Assembly (NCBI GenBank): GCA_030681675.1
Contig: JAUXRP010000003.1
Location: 62,001 to 126,000, forward strand
Source of the DNA: Candidatus Planktophila sp.
GTDB taxonomy: Bacteria; Actinomycetota; Actinomycetes; Nanopelagicales; Nanopelagicaceae
DNA length: 64,000 nt
Reading direction: 5' to 3'
Position numbers and translations under genes: made by a program. Numbering within the stretch: the first letter of the stretch is position 1; every line of letters begins with the position of its first letter. The notes beneath the pieces were generated by a model that saw nothing but the letters and a program-made list of their open reading frames with translations, was not told where the DNA came from and searched no databases. Positions 43,741 to 52,290 of the stretch are shown one piece after another.

Positions 43741-44874
43741 CTAACTTTTAGTAACGACTCGAAATATTTTCGAACTTCTACTCTCTTTGCCAGCAAATAC
43801 AACATAAACAGAAAGGTTATAAACTTGCTTAGCCTCTAAATTCTTTAATGTGCATGTGAACTGCTTGGCTGAGGTTCGACACTCGTGGATTAACTGGACA
43901 CTTCCCCCTAGTGCGCTTGCGCGATACCCGAGAATTTTCAATCCGCCTGTGTGTTTTGGTGGGCTCCAGGAAATTCGGATCGCTTTTGAGAGTGAAACAA
44001 CTTTGACCTTTTGTGGAGGATCTGAGTTGGCAGGGTTTCCCGTAGGAATCGGTGTGATATTCGTACCGCCACTCGATGACGAAGTAGCTTTTGCGCTTGC
44101 GGATGCAGATGTACCGGGAGTCGCCTTAGTTGGTGTTGGACTAGCAATAGGTGCTGCAGGAGTTCCTGCAATAATTTTTATCCGGGGAAAAGACGGGAAA
44201 CCTGAACCGAGTGAAGTATATGTTCGAACTTGCGCGTAATAGGTAGCCCCTAATTTTAAGCCGCCGATGAAGCAGCTGCTATCGGTGATAGCGCCGCTCG
44301 TACAAAAACCTGCATATGAACCAACACCAATCTCAGAACCCTTAAATACTTCTGCGGTGTACCAAGAAAATGCCCCCGCTCCAGCACTTGTTAATGGAGT
44401 CCACTTAATCGTAATTAAACCTTTGGCATCACTAGTCGCGCTGACATTGCTTGGAGGTTTTCCAGTTGCACCTGGAGAAATCGACTTTGCTGAACTCGGA
44501 GTTCCAAGCCCAGCGCTATTGCTTGCTATGACATCGACGTAGTACACATTTCCTGAAATTAATCCACTAATGATGCAACCAAATTGGGTCGTGGTGCAGG
44601 AAGCAAAGATCGGCGAATTTGTCGGCGGTGGCAGGCTCCATATTCTCGCTGTGTAATTAAGTAAAGAGTCTCCACCATTCGAGCTTGGAGGATCCCACGT
44701 AATTGCGACTTGATTTATATCACTCATCGCCTCTACATACTGAGGTGCTGTTGGTGGATTGGCACCGTAGGAAAGTGGAGATTGAATTACGCCAATTCCA
44801 AGTGATATCAATAAAACAAATGTTAAGTAAAACTTATGAGACATCACGTGTTTACTCAAGGAGATATTTAACAT
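43741..44874 (-). CDS. Secreted fibronectin type III repeat protein
   Basis: With the ATG at 44874 (GGGGG eight bases upstream) the product is 377 residues. A hydrophobic signal segment (FYLTFVLLISLGIGVIQ, cleavage near SYGA) is followed by two fibronectin type III modules (APQYVEAMSDINQVAITWDPPSSNGG and KPPSNVSATSDAKGLITIKW). A Pro/Ala/Ser/Thr-rich linker comes next (about 240-285), then a third module (PPQKVKVVSLSKAIRISWSPP). Regularly placed Cys pairs lie in each module. Such proteins are usually surface or extracellular binders; the ligand is unknown. Two in-frame starts lie just upstream. Confidence 0.88.
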   Translation of the reverse strand: MLNISLSKHVMSHKFYLTFVLLISLGIGVIQSPLSYGANPPTAPQYVEAMSDINQVAITWDPPSSNGGDSLLNYTARIWSLPPPTNSPIFASCTTTQFGCIISGLISGNVYYVDVIASNSAGLGTPSSAKSISPGATGKPPSNVSATSDAKGLITIKWTPLTSAGAGAFSWYTAEVFKGSEIGVGSYAGFCTSGAITDSSCFIGGLKLGATYYAQVRTYTSLGSGFPSFPRIKIIAGTPAAPIASPTPTKATPGTSASASAKATSSSSGGTNITPIPTGNPANSDPPQKVKVVSLSKAIRISWSPPKHTGGLKILGYRASALGGSVQLIHECRTSAKQFTCTLKNLEAKQVYNLSVYVVFAGKESRSSKIFRVVTKS

Positions 44875-45150
44875 CGCCATCACCCCCTATTGAGAGATGA
44901 AAAAAATCTTCACTTTTGATGGTACAACTGACGCTCTCCATAGTCAGCAAGGTGAACAAATTTTCTACTCTTGTTCTGTGGATTTGAGTGCCGGTTCTCA
45001 TGAATCAGACTTCTTTTCTCCTTCTAGAGCCATTCAGCGGCCTTTAATGCCACAGGAAGGCTTGAGGAATCTCTCAGGATAGACACAAAAAAGAAACTTA
45101 CTTTGTGGACACGGGCCAGTTGGGCCTGAATTGTTAATGAGGAGCAAATC

Positions 45151-45795
45151 ATGAAGGTAAAAAGAGTTTTAGGTGTAGCCCTACTGGCCTCCGGTTTGAT
45201 GGCCGGTTCAGTAGCTGCAGTACAGGCTGATTCTACGCCACTGCCAGCGGCTACCAATTCAGCTGCTTATCAAGCAGCTTTAGCACAGTATCAAATTGAC
45301 ATGATGAAGTATCGAATAGAAGTAATTAAGATTGCAATCGCTAATCGCGTCGCCATGGATAAGTACAACACCGAGTGGCAGATCGCAGTAGCAAAATATT
45401 ACGCCGATTGGAAAGTTGCAATCGAGCAGTTCCAAGCTCTCCGCGCAGCATATGAAGCAAAGATTGCACCAGCCATTGCCGCACGCAAAGCTGCGATTAT
45501 GAAAGCGGATGCTGATTTTCTAGCTGCTGTTGGAGTTGTTGGTGCAACTGGTGCCCAACTTGAGTTAGCTGTTAAAGCTCATCACCAAGCCATGGAGGCC
45601 GCTATGAATTCATTTAAAGCAGCGGTAGCAACATTCGGTGATGAACCAGTAAAACCAATTAAGCCAGCTGAACTTACTAAGCCACCTGTTCCAGTAAAGG
45701 GCGTAGCACCAGTAAAGCCAGTAGCACCTGGAAAGCCTGCCAAGGCAGAAAAACCTGAAAAGACTCCAAAGCCTGACAAAACTCCAAAGCCATAA
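45151..45795 (+). CDS. Secreted coiled-coil protein with Pro/Lys-rich tail
   Basis: The 214-residue product has a signal peptide (1-26, ending VQADS), a helical region rich in Ala, Tyr and Lys (about 35-165) and a tail of Pro/Lys repeats (KPVKPIKP, EKPEKTPKPDKTPKP). A GAGGAG RBS lies before the ATG. The tail resembles cell-wall spanning or wall-binding linkers of Gram-positive proteins, which is inference. A perfect 15-bp terminator follows. I do not recognise the helical domain. The preceding 267-base gap holds no other convincing gene. Confidence 0.8.
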   Translation: MKVKRVLGVALLASGLMAGSVAAVQADSTPLPAATNSAAYQAALAQYQIDMMKYRIEVIKIAIANRVAMDKYNTEWQIAVAKYYADWKVAIEQFQALRAAYEAKIAPAIAARKAAIMKADADFLAAVGVVGATGAQLELAVKAHHQAMEAAMNSFKAAVATFGDEPVKPIKPAELTKPPVPVKGVAPVKPVAPGKPAKAEKPEKTPKPDKTPKP

Positions 45796-45806
45796 TACGT
45801 AATTAA

Positions 45807-45844
45807 CAAAACCCTCGAACCGAATAAATGGTTCGAGGGTTTTG
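45807..45844. terminator. Bidirectional terminator between convergent genes
   Basis: CAAAACCCTCGAACC (45807-45821) and its exact complement (45830-45844) surround an 8-base loop. Both sides are flanked by T-rich or A-rich bases, so it can stop the coiled-coil gene on the plus strand and the dehydrogenase gene on the minus strand. Confidence 0.92.
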
Positions 45845-45857
45845 TTGTGAAGTTAAC

Positions 45858-46658
45858 TTATTGCGCAGTCCATCCACCATCAACCGGGATTGAAACACCA
45901 GTGATGTTATGCGCCGCTTGGGAACATAAGAACACTACAACGGCTCCGATCTCCTCTGGAGTAGACATTCGTTTAGAAGGCTGCTTTTCAGATAATAAAT
46001 CGGCGATACCTGCAGCACGATCACCGTTAAAGATTGCCACGCGGGCTTGAATCTGTGGCTCGATCAATGAAGTTTCTACCCAACCTGGGCAGATCGCATT
46101 TACCGTTACACCACCTGATTCGCGGGTGCCGCTTGCTGCATATTCCAGAGCCGCGGCTTTAGTTAAACCAATTACTCCATGTTTGGCAGAGACGTATGGT
46201 GCCTTTGCAATCGATGCGACTAATCCATGCACCGAGGAGGTATTGATAACTCTGCCATATCCTCGAACCTGCATGTGTGGGAGTAATAAACGCATTGTGT
46301 CAAAATAGGAGGAGAGATTTATAGAAATAATGTCGCTCCATTTTTCGCGAGGCATGTCAGCGATTGGTGCGGTGTGTTGAATGCCAGCGTTGTTACACAG
46401 AATATCTACTGGACCATTATCTAGAACTGCGGCTACTAATGCCTCTGTTGCCGCGCTATCACGAAGATCGCTCACATGTGACTCAACTTTTGGTGCGCCA
46501 GCAGCGCTCACAATAGCCTCAGCCCCCTTAATTGTTTCGATATCTGCAAGGCCATGTAAAACAATCTCAGCGCCTTCGCGAGCAAGGGCAGTGGCAATTC
46601 CTAAGCCAATTCCTTGAAATGAACCCGTAATAAATGCTCGTTTTCCTTTTAAAGTCAT
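45858..46658 (-). CDS. bdhA: D-3-hydroxybutyrate dehydrogenase (short-chain dehydrogenase family)
   Basis: The enzyme oxidises D-3-hydroxybutyrate to acetoacetate with NAD. The 266-residue product has the NAD loop TGSFQGIG (residues 11-18), NNAG (89-92) and the tetrad Asn114, Ser142, Tyr155, Lys159. Residues Gln94, His144 and Lys152 match the substrate-binding set described for Pseudomonas 3-hydroxybutyrate dehydrogenase, which makes the call more specific than for most SDRs. Its ATG overlaps the stop of the hydrolase gene (ATGA). The neighbouring acetoacetyl-CoA synthetase would use its product. Confidence 0.92.
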   Translation of the reverse strand: MTLKGKRAFITGSFQGIGLGIATALAREGAEIVLHGLADIETIKGAEAIVSAAGAPKVESHVSDLRDSAATEALVAAVLDNGPVDILCNNAGIQHTAPIADMPREKWSDIISINLSSYFDTMRLLLPHMQVRGYGRVINTSSVHGLVASIAKAPYVSAKHGVIGLTKAAALEYAASGTRESGGVTVNAICPGWVETSLIEPQIQARVAIFNGDRAAGIADLLSEKQPSKRMSTPEEIGAVVVFLCSQAAHNITGVSIPVDGGWTAQ

Positions 46659-47539
46659 AGTCGATCTCCATAAATTATTTGGGCAACTTTTTCAGCGCCA
46701 AAATGGTCGGTGAACATGTCGTAGTGATTGCAATCTGATAGAAACTCTAGCTTTAACATTGGATACTGCGGAAGCACTGCATTTAATACGTCCAATGGAT
46801 AAAGCCCACCTTCCTCATTCTGCAAACCTCTTTCAGCCTTAATGAATTGTGCTTGCGCAGTTAGACCCTTGAGTGAGCGCACAATTAGGTCATCTCCAAA
46901 TAAATCTCGAGAGTCAGCCTCGACTGCTGCTGGATTTGTTGAAGGCTTTAGGTTTGGTGCGTCGCCTCGAAGGTCATAGTCAACGTACTCATCCATGACC
47001 GGTGACCAACCTTTGGAAAATGCGGGTTGAGACCGCCAGAAATCTCGATAGGCATCTTTAGATTCGAAGACCAAAGCAAGGCGTGCAAGGGCTGGTCCTA
47101 ACACAAAAGGTAAAACCTGCTCCACATTCATCCCAGGAGGTAACGGCAATGGAATCCCTCCATCTGCAAATACAACTTCTCCGATTAACTCTGGGTGTAA
47201 ACCAACTAAAGCCGCTGCTACAAATCCACCCATTGAATGACCAATCACATCAGGTTTTTTCAACTGAAGAAACTCTATGACGGCAGCCATGTCGTGTGCA
47301 TGCTGGGCCATCCCAAATGGTTCTGGCAGAGTATTTGAATCCCCGCGGCCTCGCAAATCAACTGCATACACGGCTTTTCCGCGGGCAATTAGTTCATCGG
47401 CAAAGAGCTGAAATGCACGATTTGATGATGTCACTCCATGAATCAAGAGGACTGGATCTCCCACTCCATCTCCATATCGAAAGACTGCGAGTGATCCACC
47501 TGTGACCGGGACGAGAATGCGCTGAGTTGGTAAAGACAT
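46655..47539 (-). CDS. Alpha/beta hydrolase
   Basis: With the ATG at 47539 the product is 294 residues. The oxyanion HG is at residues 34-35, the nucleophile elbow is GHSMGG (Ser102) and a His near the C-terminus (SDCNHYDMFTDHF) completes the triad. No signal peptide. An in-frame TTG at 47566 is a weaker start. It is translationally coupled to bdhA, so cleavage of a 3-hydroxybutyrate ester or oligomer inside the cell is a reasonable inference, but the substrate is not shown by sequence. Divergent from the ABC transporter genes. Confidence 0.85.
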   Translation of the reverse strand: MSLPTQRILVPVTGGSLAVFRYGDGVGDPVLLIHGVTSSNRAFQLFADELIARGKAVYAVDLRGRGDSNTLPEPFGMAQHAHDMAAVIEFLQLKKPDVIGHSMGGFVAAALVGLHPELIGEVVFADGGIPLPLPPGMNVEQVLPFVLGPALARLALVFESKDAYRDFWRSQPAFSKGWSPVMDEYVDYDLRGDAPNLKPSTNPAAVEADSRDLFGDDLIVRSLKGLTAQAQFIKAERGLQNEEGGLYPLDVLNAVLPQYPMLKLEFLSDCNHYDMFTDHFGAEKVAQIIYGDRL

Positions 47540-47681
47540 GGAGTGATTCTGCACCTTTTTCCACAAAATTGTTATCTAACTGTAGTCAAAGAGGTGATCA
47601 ACTTCTAGGCCGAGCAGATAGATTTATCTTAAGCAAGCCAACCCTCGATGTGGCTGGCATTATCAACAAGGAGATCACACT

Positions 47682-48845
47682 ATGAGCAAGCGCTCACTAG
47701 CACGATTGGGAGTAGCCGCACTCTCTCTAGCTGTCATCATGCCAAACATGGCGCCAGCACAGGCTGCAAAAGAAATTAAAATTGGTGTCATTACTTCATC
47801 ATCAGGACCACTTGGTTCATATGGTCTTGCATATAACGATGGACTCGAATGGGGTCTGAACTATTACACAGGCGGCAAGATGTCGATAAACGGTGCGAAG
47901 CTCGTTGTGACGACTAAAGATGATGCCGCAGATCCTGCATCTGCTACTGCATCCTTCAAAGAGATGGTCGGTAACGGAACTAAAATAATCGTTGGTACTG
48001 CTTCATCAGGTGTTGCATTAACACTTGGACCACTAGCTGCACAGAACAAAATTTTGTACATTTCTGGTCCAGCCAAGAACGATTTAGTTACATCAGCTGC
48101 TAATAAGTATGTTTTCCGATCAGGTAACTCATCGACCCAAGATTTAGCACCACTTGCTGGCGTTAAGCCAATCAAAGGTAAGAAAGTAATTCTCTTCGTT
48201 GAAGATAATGCTTTCGGTGCTGGAAACATCGCAGCTGCACGTGCATTGATGGGACCAAAGGGTGCTTTGTTTGAAGAGATAAAAGTTCCAACATCTACAT
48301 CTGACTTCACACCTTTTGCGAAGAAAGCTGCCGATGCAAATGGCACATATATATTCATCGCTTGGTCAAATGCTCTAACTGCTGGTGCAATGTTGACTTC
48401 CCTTAAAGTTCAAGGTGCTTTCGCTAAGTCTCGACCAATTACAGGCCTTGCAGGAGCAGCGACCTATAACATCTACGGAACTCTCTTTGAAGGCACCAAT
48501 GCAATCATGACAAATAGCTACTTTGCTGGTGCCTCGAAATCACAGGCCTCCAATGCAATGGCAGCATGGTTTGCTGTCAACAAGAAGACACAGGATCTCT
48601 TCACCTCAACTGGAGCAGATGCTGCCAAGATGATTGTCCGCGCACTAACTGGTAACCCATCTCAGGACGTAGATAAAATGATTTCCAACCTTGAGGGCTA
48701 CTCATGGGTTGGTGTCAAGGGCTTTATGACTGTCAATGCCTCGAACCACCTCCTTATTCAGCCAATGTTCCTAGTTGGTCTGACAAAGACTGCAACTGGA
48801 TATGTTCCATTATTGCAAAAAACAATCTCAGGAGTAGGCAAGTAA
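47682..48845 (+). CDS. Liv-type ABC transporter, substrate-binding protein
   Basis: The 387-residue product has a signal peptide (1-29, ending PAQAA) without a lipobox Cys. A type I periplasmic-binding fold follows (KEIKIGVITSSSGPLGSYGLAYNDG, then VGTASSGVALTLGPLAAQNKI and KKVILFVEDNAFGAG), as in LivJ and the Periplasmic_binding_6 family. An AAGGAG RBS is eight bases before the ATG. It is the first gene of the import operon and is followed by a hairpin that probably keeps its mRNA in excess. The substrate may be a short hydroxy- or keto-acid rather than an amino acid, judged only from context. Confidence 0.9.
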   Translation: MSKRSLARLGVAALSLAVIMPNMAPAQAAKEIKIGVITSSSGPLGSYGLAYNDGLEWGLNYYTGGKMSINGAKLVVTTKDDAADPASATASFKEMVGNGTKIIVGTASSGVALTLGPLAAQNKILYISGPAKNDLVTSAANKYVFRSGNSSTQDLAPLAGVKPIKGKKVILFVEDNAFGAGNIAAARALMGPKGALFEEIKVPTSTSDFTPFAKKAADANGTYIFIAWSNALTAGAMLTSLKVQGAFAKSRPITGLAGAATYNIYGTLFEGTNAIMTNSYFAGASKSQASNAMAAWFAVNKKTQDLFTSTGADAAKMIVRALTGNPSQDVDKMISNLEGYSWVGVKGFMTVNASNHLLIQPMFLVGLTKTATGYVPLLQKTISGVGK

Positions 48846-48862
48846 TACATCACATATAAATT

Positions 48863-48898
48863 AAAGAACCCCAGTGTAGAAATGCGCTGGGGTTCTTT
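48863..48898 (+). terminator. Hairpin between binding-protein gene and ATPase gene
   Basis: AAAGAACCCCAG (48863-48874) and its complement (48887-48898) form a perfect 12-bp stem with 12-base loop, then TTTGTAT. With only a short T-run it probably terminates part of the transcription or protects the upstream message. Confidence 0.75.
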
Positions 48899-48932
48899 GT
48901 ATATTTAGCTCAATATTTAAAGGAGTTGGCGA

Positions 48933-49685
48933 TTGATTTCTGCACTAAGCGTTACGGATCTCTCTCTTGACATCGGTGGTGCAAAAATTCTCGATGGCAT
49001 TTCACTCTCTGTTTATCAAAATGAAACACTAGGAATCATTGGTCCAAACGGTGCAGGCAAGACATCTTTCTTTAATTTATTGAGTGGAATTCGCAAACCA
49101 TCGCGTGGGCAGATATTCATTGGCGACTTAAATGTCACTGATTTGGCACCACACGAACGAGCCAAGGCTGGGATTGCGCGCACTTTTCAAACTTCCAGTG
49201 TGTTTGTGAATCTGACCTGTTTGGAGAATGTAAGAATCGCGGCACAAGCAGCTCACGGTAAATCAATGAACTTAACTAAAAACGCTTATAAATTTACTGA
49301 TGTTGTTGCGCATGCCCAAGAGTGTTTAGAAAAAGTTGGTCTCAGCAATTATGCGATGCATAGAGCTGGGGCTCTTTCTCATGGTGATAAGCGTCGTTTA
49401 GAGATCGCCATCGTTCTGGCGTCGAAATCCGAAATTGTCTTACTCGATGAACCCATGGCTGGCATGAGTGTTGAAAATGTCCCAGAGTTAGTAGAAATTA
49501 TTCGATCTCTAGCCACGATACATATGAAAACTGTATTAATCGTTGAGCACCATATGGAGGTTATTTTAGGTTTAGCCGATCGTATAGCGGTTTTGAACTA
49601 TGGCGAGCTATTGGTCTGTGACACCCCACAGAATGTTATTAATAATCCAATCGTGCAGTCAGCATATATCGGAGAGTCGCTATGA
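48933..49685 (+). CDS. livG: Liv-type ABC transporter, ATP-binding protein 1
   Basis: The 250-residue ATPase has Walker A GPNGAGKT at residues 37-44, a LivG-type GIARTFQTSSVFVNLTCLENV segment, signature LSHGDKRRLEIAI and Walker B IVLLDEPMAGM, then the H-loop VEHHMEVI. The start is TTG with AAAGGAG eight bases before it. The stop overlaps the next ATG (ATGA). It energises the importer together with LivF. Confidence 0.93.
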   Translation: MISALSVTDLSLDIGGAKILDGISLSVYQNETLGIIGPNGAGKTSFFNLLSGIRKPSRGQIFIGDLNVTDLAPHERAKAGIARTFQTSSVFVNLTCLENVRIAAQAAHGKSMNLTKNAYKFTDVVAHAQECLEKVGLSNYAMHRAGALSHGDKRRLEIAIVLASKSEIVLLDEPMAGMSVENVPELVEIIRSLATIHMKTVLIVEHHMEVILGLADRIAVLNYGELLVCDTPQNVINNPIVQSAYIGESL

Positions 49686-50386
49686 ACACCCTTGTCGTAA
49701 GGGATCTGCACGTAAAAATCAACGAGTCTCACATTTTGCATGGAGTGAATTTCGATGTTCCCTCTCACAAAGTCACTGCACTTCTCGGCCGAAATGGTGT
49801 GGGTAAATCAACTACGCTTAAAGGAATCTTGGGTCTATATCCTGGCAATGGCTCAGTTCAGCTAAATGGCCAGGAGCTCATTGGAATGCCAACGTACAAA
49901 ATTGCACAATTAGGCGTTGCATACGTACCCGAAGATCGTGAGATTTTTTCTACGCTTTCAGTGCGTGAAAATCTGGCGTTAGCCTCTCGTGTTAAAACAA
50001 ATAACGCCGCTTTTGAAAGCATATACGAACTATTTCCAGAGCTAAAAACACGTGCGATTCAATTAGCAGGCTCGCTCTCAGGGGGTCAGCAGCAAATGGT
50101 TGCCATCGCACGCGCGATGCTCAATACAAATGAAATTCTCTTAGTCGATGAACCAACCAAAGGACTCGCTCCAAAGCTCGTGACCGAAGTTGCCGACGCC
50201 CTAGCAAAAGTCGCCGAAGCGACAACAATGCTACTTGTAGAGCAAAATCTGGCTTTAGTTAAACGCATCGCCCATCACGTAGTTGTGATGGATCAAGGCA
50301 GAGTAATTTTTCAAGGTGAACCTGAAAACTTAGATGACCCTTCGTGGGTACACCAGATGTTAGGCGTGAGTGGGGGTCATAAGTAA
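49682..50386 (+). CDS. livF: Liv-type ABC transporter, ATP-binding protein 2
   Basis: The 234-residue ATPase has Walker A GRNGVGKST (residues 36-44), the LivF-type PEDREIFSTLSVRENL segment, signature LSGGQQQMVAIA and Walker B ILLVDEPTKGLAPK. It is shorter than LivG, the usual LivG/LivF difference. It starts in a four-base overlap with livG and its stop touches the livH start (TAAATG). Confidence 0.94.
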   Translation: MNTLVVRDLHVKINESHILHGVNFDVPSHKVTALLGRNGVGKSTTLKGILGLYPGNGSVQLNGQELIGMPTYKIAQLGVAYVPEDREIFSTLSVRENLALASRVKTNNAAFESIYELFPELKTRAIQLAGSLSGGQQQMVAIARAMLNTNEILLVDEPTKGLAPKLVTEVADALAKVAEATTMLLVEQNLALVKRIAHHVVVMDQGRVIFQGEPENLDDPSWVHQMLGVSGGHK

Positions 50387-51268
50387 ATGGATACTTTCAT
50401 CTTAATTGGCATCACGGGCATCGGGCTTGGCGCACTTTATTTTTTAATTGCCTCTGGACTCTCTCTCATCTACGGCCTTATGGGTGTTCTTAACTTTGCT
50501 CATGGAAGTTTTCTTACCGTCGGCGCATTTGTAGGTTTTTGGGTAGCAAGCAAAACGGGATTTGAAACTTCTATGCCTGAATTTATTCTGGCAATGATTG
50601 TGGGCGGTTTAGCGGCAGGTTTATTTGCCCTCTTGATTGAACAGTTATTGATTACGCGATTATATGACCGTCATATCGACCAAGCCCTAGTGACGGTCGG
50701 AGTTGCGCTAGTTGTCGGTGCAGTACTCGGAGGTTGGTTCGGCAATGATCTTCGAATGTTCCCAGCTCCGTTGTGGTTTTTGACAGCTATTGATGTTGGT
50801 GGAGCCAAGATTCCTGCTGACCGAGTGGTATATATCGCGACTGCAGTTTTGTTGTTAGTAGGCAATTGGGCACTTCTCAAATTCACCCGAATCGGTCTAA
50901 TTATTCGCGCCGGTGTCGAAAATCGAAATATGGTCAACGCTCTCGGAATTAATGTACGCCGTGCATTTAGCACAGTATTTTTCTTAGGAGGCTTTGCAGC
51001 AGGTGTTGGAGGCGTCTTGGTTTCGGTCTACTCCAACGGAGTCTCCCCACTCATTGCTGGTACGTATTTAATCTATGGCTTTATCGTCGTAGTCATCGGT
51101 GGCATGGGCTCAGTTCCTGGCAGTTTCTTAGCAGCCATGATGATTGGCGTCATTCGCCAGTTCGCAAATTACTATACAACTGGACTTGGGGATTTCGTGG
51201 TCGTTATCTTGCTCGCCGTTGTCTTATTGATTAGACCACAAGGCCTACTTGGAAAGGTGCGTGCATAA
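50387..51268 (+). CDS. livH: Liv-type ABC transporter, permease 1
   Basis: A 293-residue membrane protein with about eight helices. It contains the LivH signature SGLSLIYGLMGVLNFAHGSFLTVGAF (near residues 24-49) and the cytoplasmic EAA-like loop RAGVENRNMVNALGINVRR that contacts the ATPases. Its stop overlaps the livM start by one base (TAATG). Confidence 0.94.
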   Translation: MDTFILIGITGIGLGALYFLIASGLSLIYGLMGVLNFAHGSFLTVGAFVGFWVASKTGFETSMPEFILAMIVGGLAAGLFALLIEQLLITRLYDRHIDQALVTVGVALVVGAVLGGWFGNDLRMFPAPLWFLTAIDVGGAKIPADRVVYIATAVLLLVGNWALLKFTRIGLIIRAGVENRNMVNALGINVRRAFSTVFFLGGFAAGVGGVLVSVYSNGVSPLIAGTYLIYGFIVVVIGGMGSVPGSFLAAMMIGVIRQFANYYTTGLGDFVVVILLAVVLLIRPQGLLGKVRA

Positions 51269-52290
51269 TGTTGCGCTGGAAATATTCACGCCCCCTTCTT
51301 GGGCTATTTGTTTCGCTTATAGCGTTAGCGCCTTTATTGGGTTCAAATCCACTAAGCCGACCAGGACTCCAACAAACGATGGCCGTTGCCTTTATTTGGG
51401 GTGGTTTAGCACTTACTTACGACCTCCTCTTTGGTTTCACTGGACTTCTATCCTTTGGTCATGCGCTTTATTTCGCCACAGGCGTTTACGTAAGTTGCAT
51501 ATTGATCAATTATGAGATTGTTGCATGGTGGCTTGCAGGGCTTATTTCAATCGCCGTAAGCGCACTCCTTGCACTCTTGGTTGGTGCAGCATCACTTCGA
51601 ACTTCAGGCATAACTTTTGCAATGGTTACTCTGGCATTTGGCGAAGCTGGCCACGTTATAATTCAGCGAAACTTTTTTAACTTAACCGGCGGAGAAAATG
51701 GAATTGCGCTTAATGCAGATTTAATTCCAGGGTTTTGGATAAGCGTTGCTAACACCAAATTTATTTATTGGGCGGCTTTGGCCACTCTTATCTTCACATA
51801 TGTTGTGATTTGGTGGGTTACCGAAAGCTCTGCCGGACGTGTCTTTGCAGCATTACGAGATAATGAGCTCCGCGTTCAAGTATTAGGTCTAAACACTCAG
51901 CGCTTTAAGCTCTTAGCCTTTGTAATTAGTGCAGCCCTTGCCGCACTCCTTGGTAATGTCATGCTTATTGCTGCAGGAAGTGCTGCTCCGCGATTTGCAG
52001 ATGCTGGAGTCACGATCTCGCTTCTATTAATGGTTGTCCTAGGTGGAGCCGTTACGCGTTGGGGCGCTGTAATCGGAGGAATTTTCTATTCGGTTGCAAC
52101 CACGCGCATGCAGGATTTAACTCAACAGGACTCCTTTAAAACTATTCCTAAATGGATAGGTGGTCCAATCGCTGAGCCTGCCTTTGTCTTAGGTCTCCTC
52201 TTTATCTTTGTCGTCATGTTCGCACCGGGTGGATTATCCGGGGCTTACTATCGACTGCGGTTAAGGGCGATTACTAAAAAATCTCAATGA
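51268..52290 (+). CDS. livM: Liv-type ABC transporter, permease 2
   Basis: A 340-residue membrane protein with about ten helices. It contains the LivM segments LLFGFTGLLSFGHALYFATGVY and the coupling loop ESSAGRVFAALRDNELRVQVLGLNTQR. Its stop overlaps the acetoacetyl-CoA synthetase start (ATGA), tying import to metabolism of the substrate. Confidence 0.94.
   Translation: MLRWKYSRPLLGLFVSLIALAPLLGSNPLSRPGLQQTMAVAFIWGGLALTYDLLFGFTGLLSFGHALYFATGVYVSCILINYEIVAWWLAGLISIAVSALLALLVGAASLRTSGITFAMVTLAFGEAGHVIIQRNFFNLTGGENGIALNADLIPGFWISVANTKFIYWAALATLIFTYVVIWWVTESSAGRVFAALRDNELRVQVLGLNTQRFKLLAFVISAALAALLGNVMLIAAGSAAPRFADAGVTISLLLMVVLGGAVTRWGAVIGGIFYSVATTRMQDLTQQDSFKTIPKWIGGPIAEPAFVLGLLFIFVVMFAPGGLSGAYYRLRLRAITKKSQ

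Noticed and set aside
44897-45082. Plus-strand 61-residue frame upstream of the secreted coiled-coil gene
   Set aside because: No family similarity, mixed composition and only a weak RBS; more likely leader sequence.
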